NCBI GenBank assembly: GCA_024224595.1 | Contig: JAAENI010000127.1 | Location: 1 to 33,970 of the forward strand | Length of the DNA stretch: 33,970 bases | Direction: 5' to 3' | DNA from: Hyphomicrobiales bacterium | GTDB taxonomy: Bacteria; Pseudomonadota; Alphaproteobacteria; Rhizobiales; Rhizobiaceae | Program-made: the position numbers and the translations under genes | The notes under the pieces: generated by a model | Seen by the model: only the letters and a program-made list of their open reading frames with translations | Told to the model about the DNA's origin: nothing | The model's database searches: none | Shown here: in pieces, positions 33,895-33,970 of the stretch | Numbering within the stretch: the stretch's first letter is position 1 | How the letters are laid out: each line of letters starts with the position of its first letter

Positions 33895-33970
33895 AAGTTG
33901 GCGGCGTATCTGGTTGAATTGTTGTTGTGAGACAGCAACCCAACCATAGGAGATACACCACCATGGATAC
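33870..33970 (+). mobile_element. Possible left end of an insertion element with start of its gene
   Basis: The radical SAM frame loses similarity to its family at about 33870. The following sequence has a hairpin, AGGAG and ATG GAT AC at 33963-33970, that is, a new gene beginning at the edge with Met-Asp. A new gene starting right inside a truncated one is typical of an insertion sequence. No terminal inverted repeat or target duplication can be tested because the other end is outside the window, and I cannot name a family. Confidence 0.35.
33911..33946 (+). promoter_or_regulatory. Strong hairpin just before a ribosome binding site
   Basis: TGGTTG (33911-33916) pairs with CAACCA (33941-33946). 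Inside it GTTGTTGT (33921-33928) pairs with ACAGCAAC (33932-33939, one G-U pair) around a 3-base loop. One side has a 4-base bulge, the other a single base. AGGAG follows at 33948-33952 and an ATG at 33963. Such a structure can limit translation from read-through transcripts, a known theme in insertion sequences. Confidence 0.5.

Noticed and set aside
1-33970. tRNA, rRNA and CRISPR arrays
   Set aside because: Reading through the spacers I found no cloverleaf-like sequence and no regularly spaced direct repeats.

Overview
The window looks like a chromosomal segment of an alphaproteobacterium, probably of the Rhizobiales/Hyphomicrobiales type. The evidence is a heterotetrameric soxBDAG sarcosine oxidase operon, a cysteine-free 41-residue L36 (YkgO type) next to a TPR periplasmic protein, a rhizobial-style glycogen operon, and a TfuA/YcaO pair of the trifolitoxin-related kind. 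The genus cannot be told from what is visible. By eye the base composition is moderate in GC and fairly even, so most of the window reads as core or stable accessory genome rather than a single island.

Layout. (1) 1-4099, minus strand: ycaO, tfuA (sharing GTGA), a cytoplasmic M4-like zinc metallopeptidase, and the start of one more open frame running off the left edge. This cassette is the best candidate for an undescribed system: a YcaO/TfuA backbone-modification (thioamidation-type) pair coupled to a metallopeptidase with no export signal. No precursor peptide is recognisable inside the window. (2) 4371-5363, minus strand: a TPR protein and rpmJ (L36), the latter with a readable promoter and a leader hairpin. 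(3) 5575-10735, plus strand: soxB, soxD, soxA, soxG for oxidative demethylation of sarcosine to glycine. (4) 10788-13618, plus strand: a membrane-anchored alpha/beta hydrolase, an isoprenylcysteine methyltransferase-like membrane protein, and a lipoprotein alpha/beta hydrolase. (5) 13645-14244, minus strand: a decayed DUF3095 gene.

(6) 14294-27664, minus strand: a full glycogen operon in transcription order glgP, glgB, glgC, glgA, glgX, malQ, pgm. It encodes synthesis (Pgm, GlgC, GlgA, GlgB) and breakdown (GlgP, GlgX, MalQ) together. From glgC to pgm the genes abut or overlap by one to four bases, which suggests translational coupling. (7) 28343-30210: an M24 aminopeptidase (plus) converging on a sulfotransferase-like gene (minus). 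(8) 30280-32990, plus strand: a CoA-ester catabolic cluster of a CitE-type lyase, an internally deleted CaiB/BaiF CoA-transferase, a MaoC-type hydratase and a crotonase with isomerase-like active-site residues. (9) 33190-33970, plus strand: a radical SAM protein that stops before its expected C-terminal part. It is followed by a strong hairpin, a ribosome binding site and a new start codon at the edge, consistent with insertion of a mobile element.

Three genes show decay (DUF3095, CaiB, radical SAM), so there is ongoing gene loss among otherwise intact operons. Several real genes start with TTG or GTG (tfuA, glgB, the ICMT-like gene, the membrane hydrolase, the radical SAM gene).
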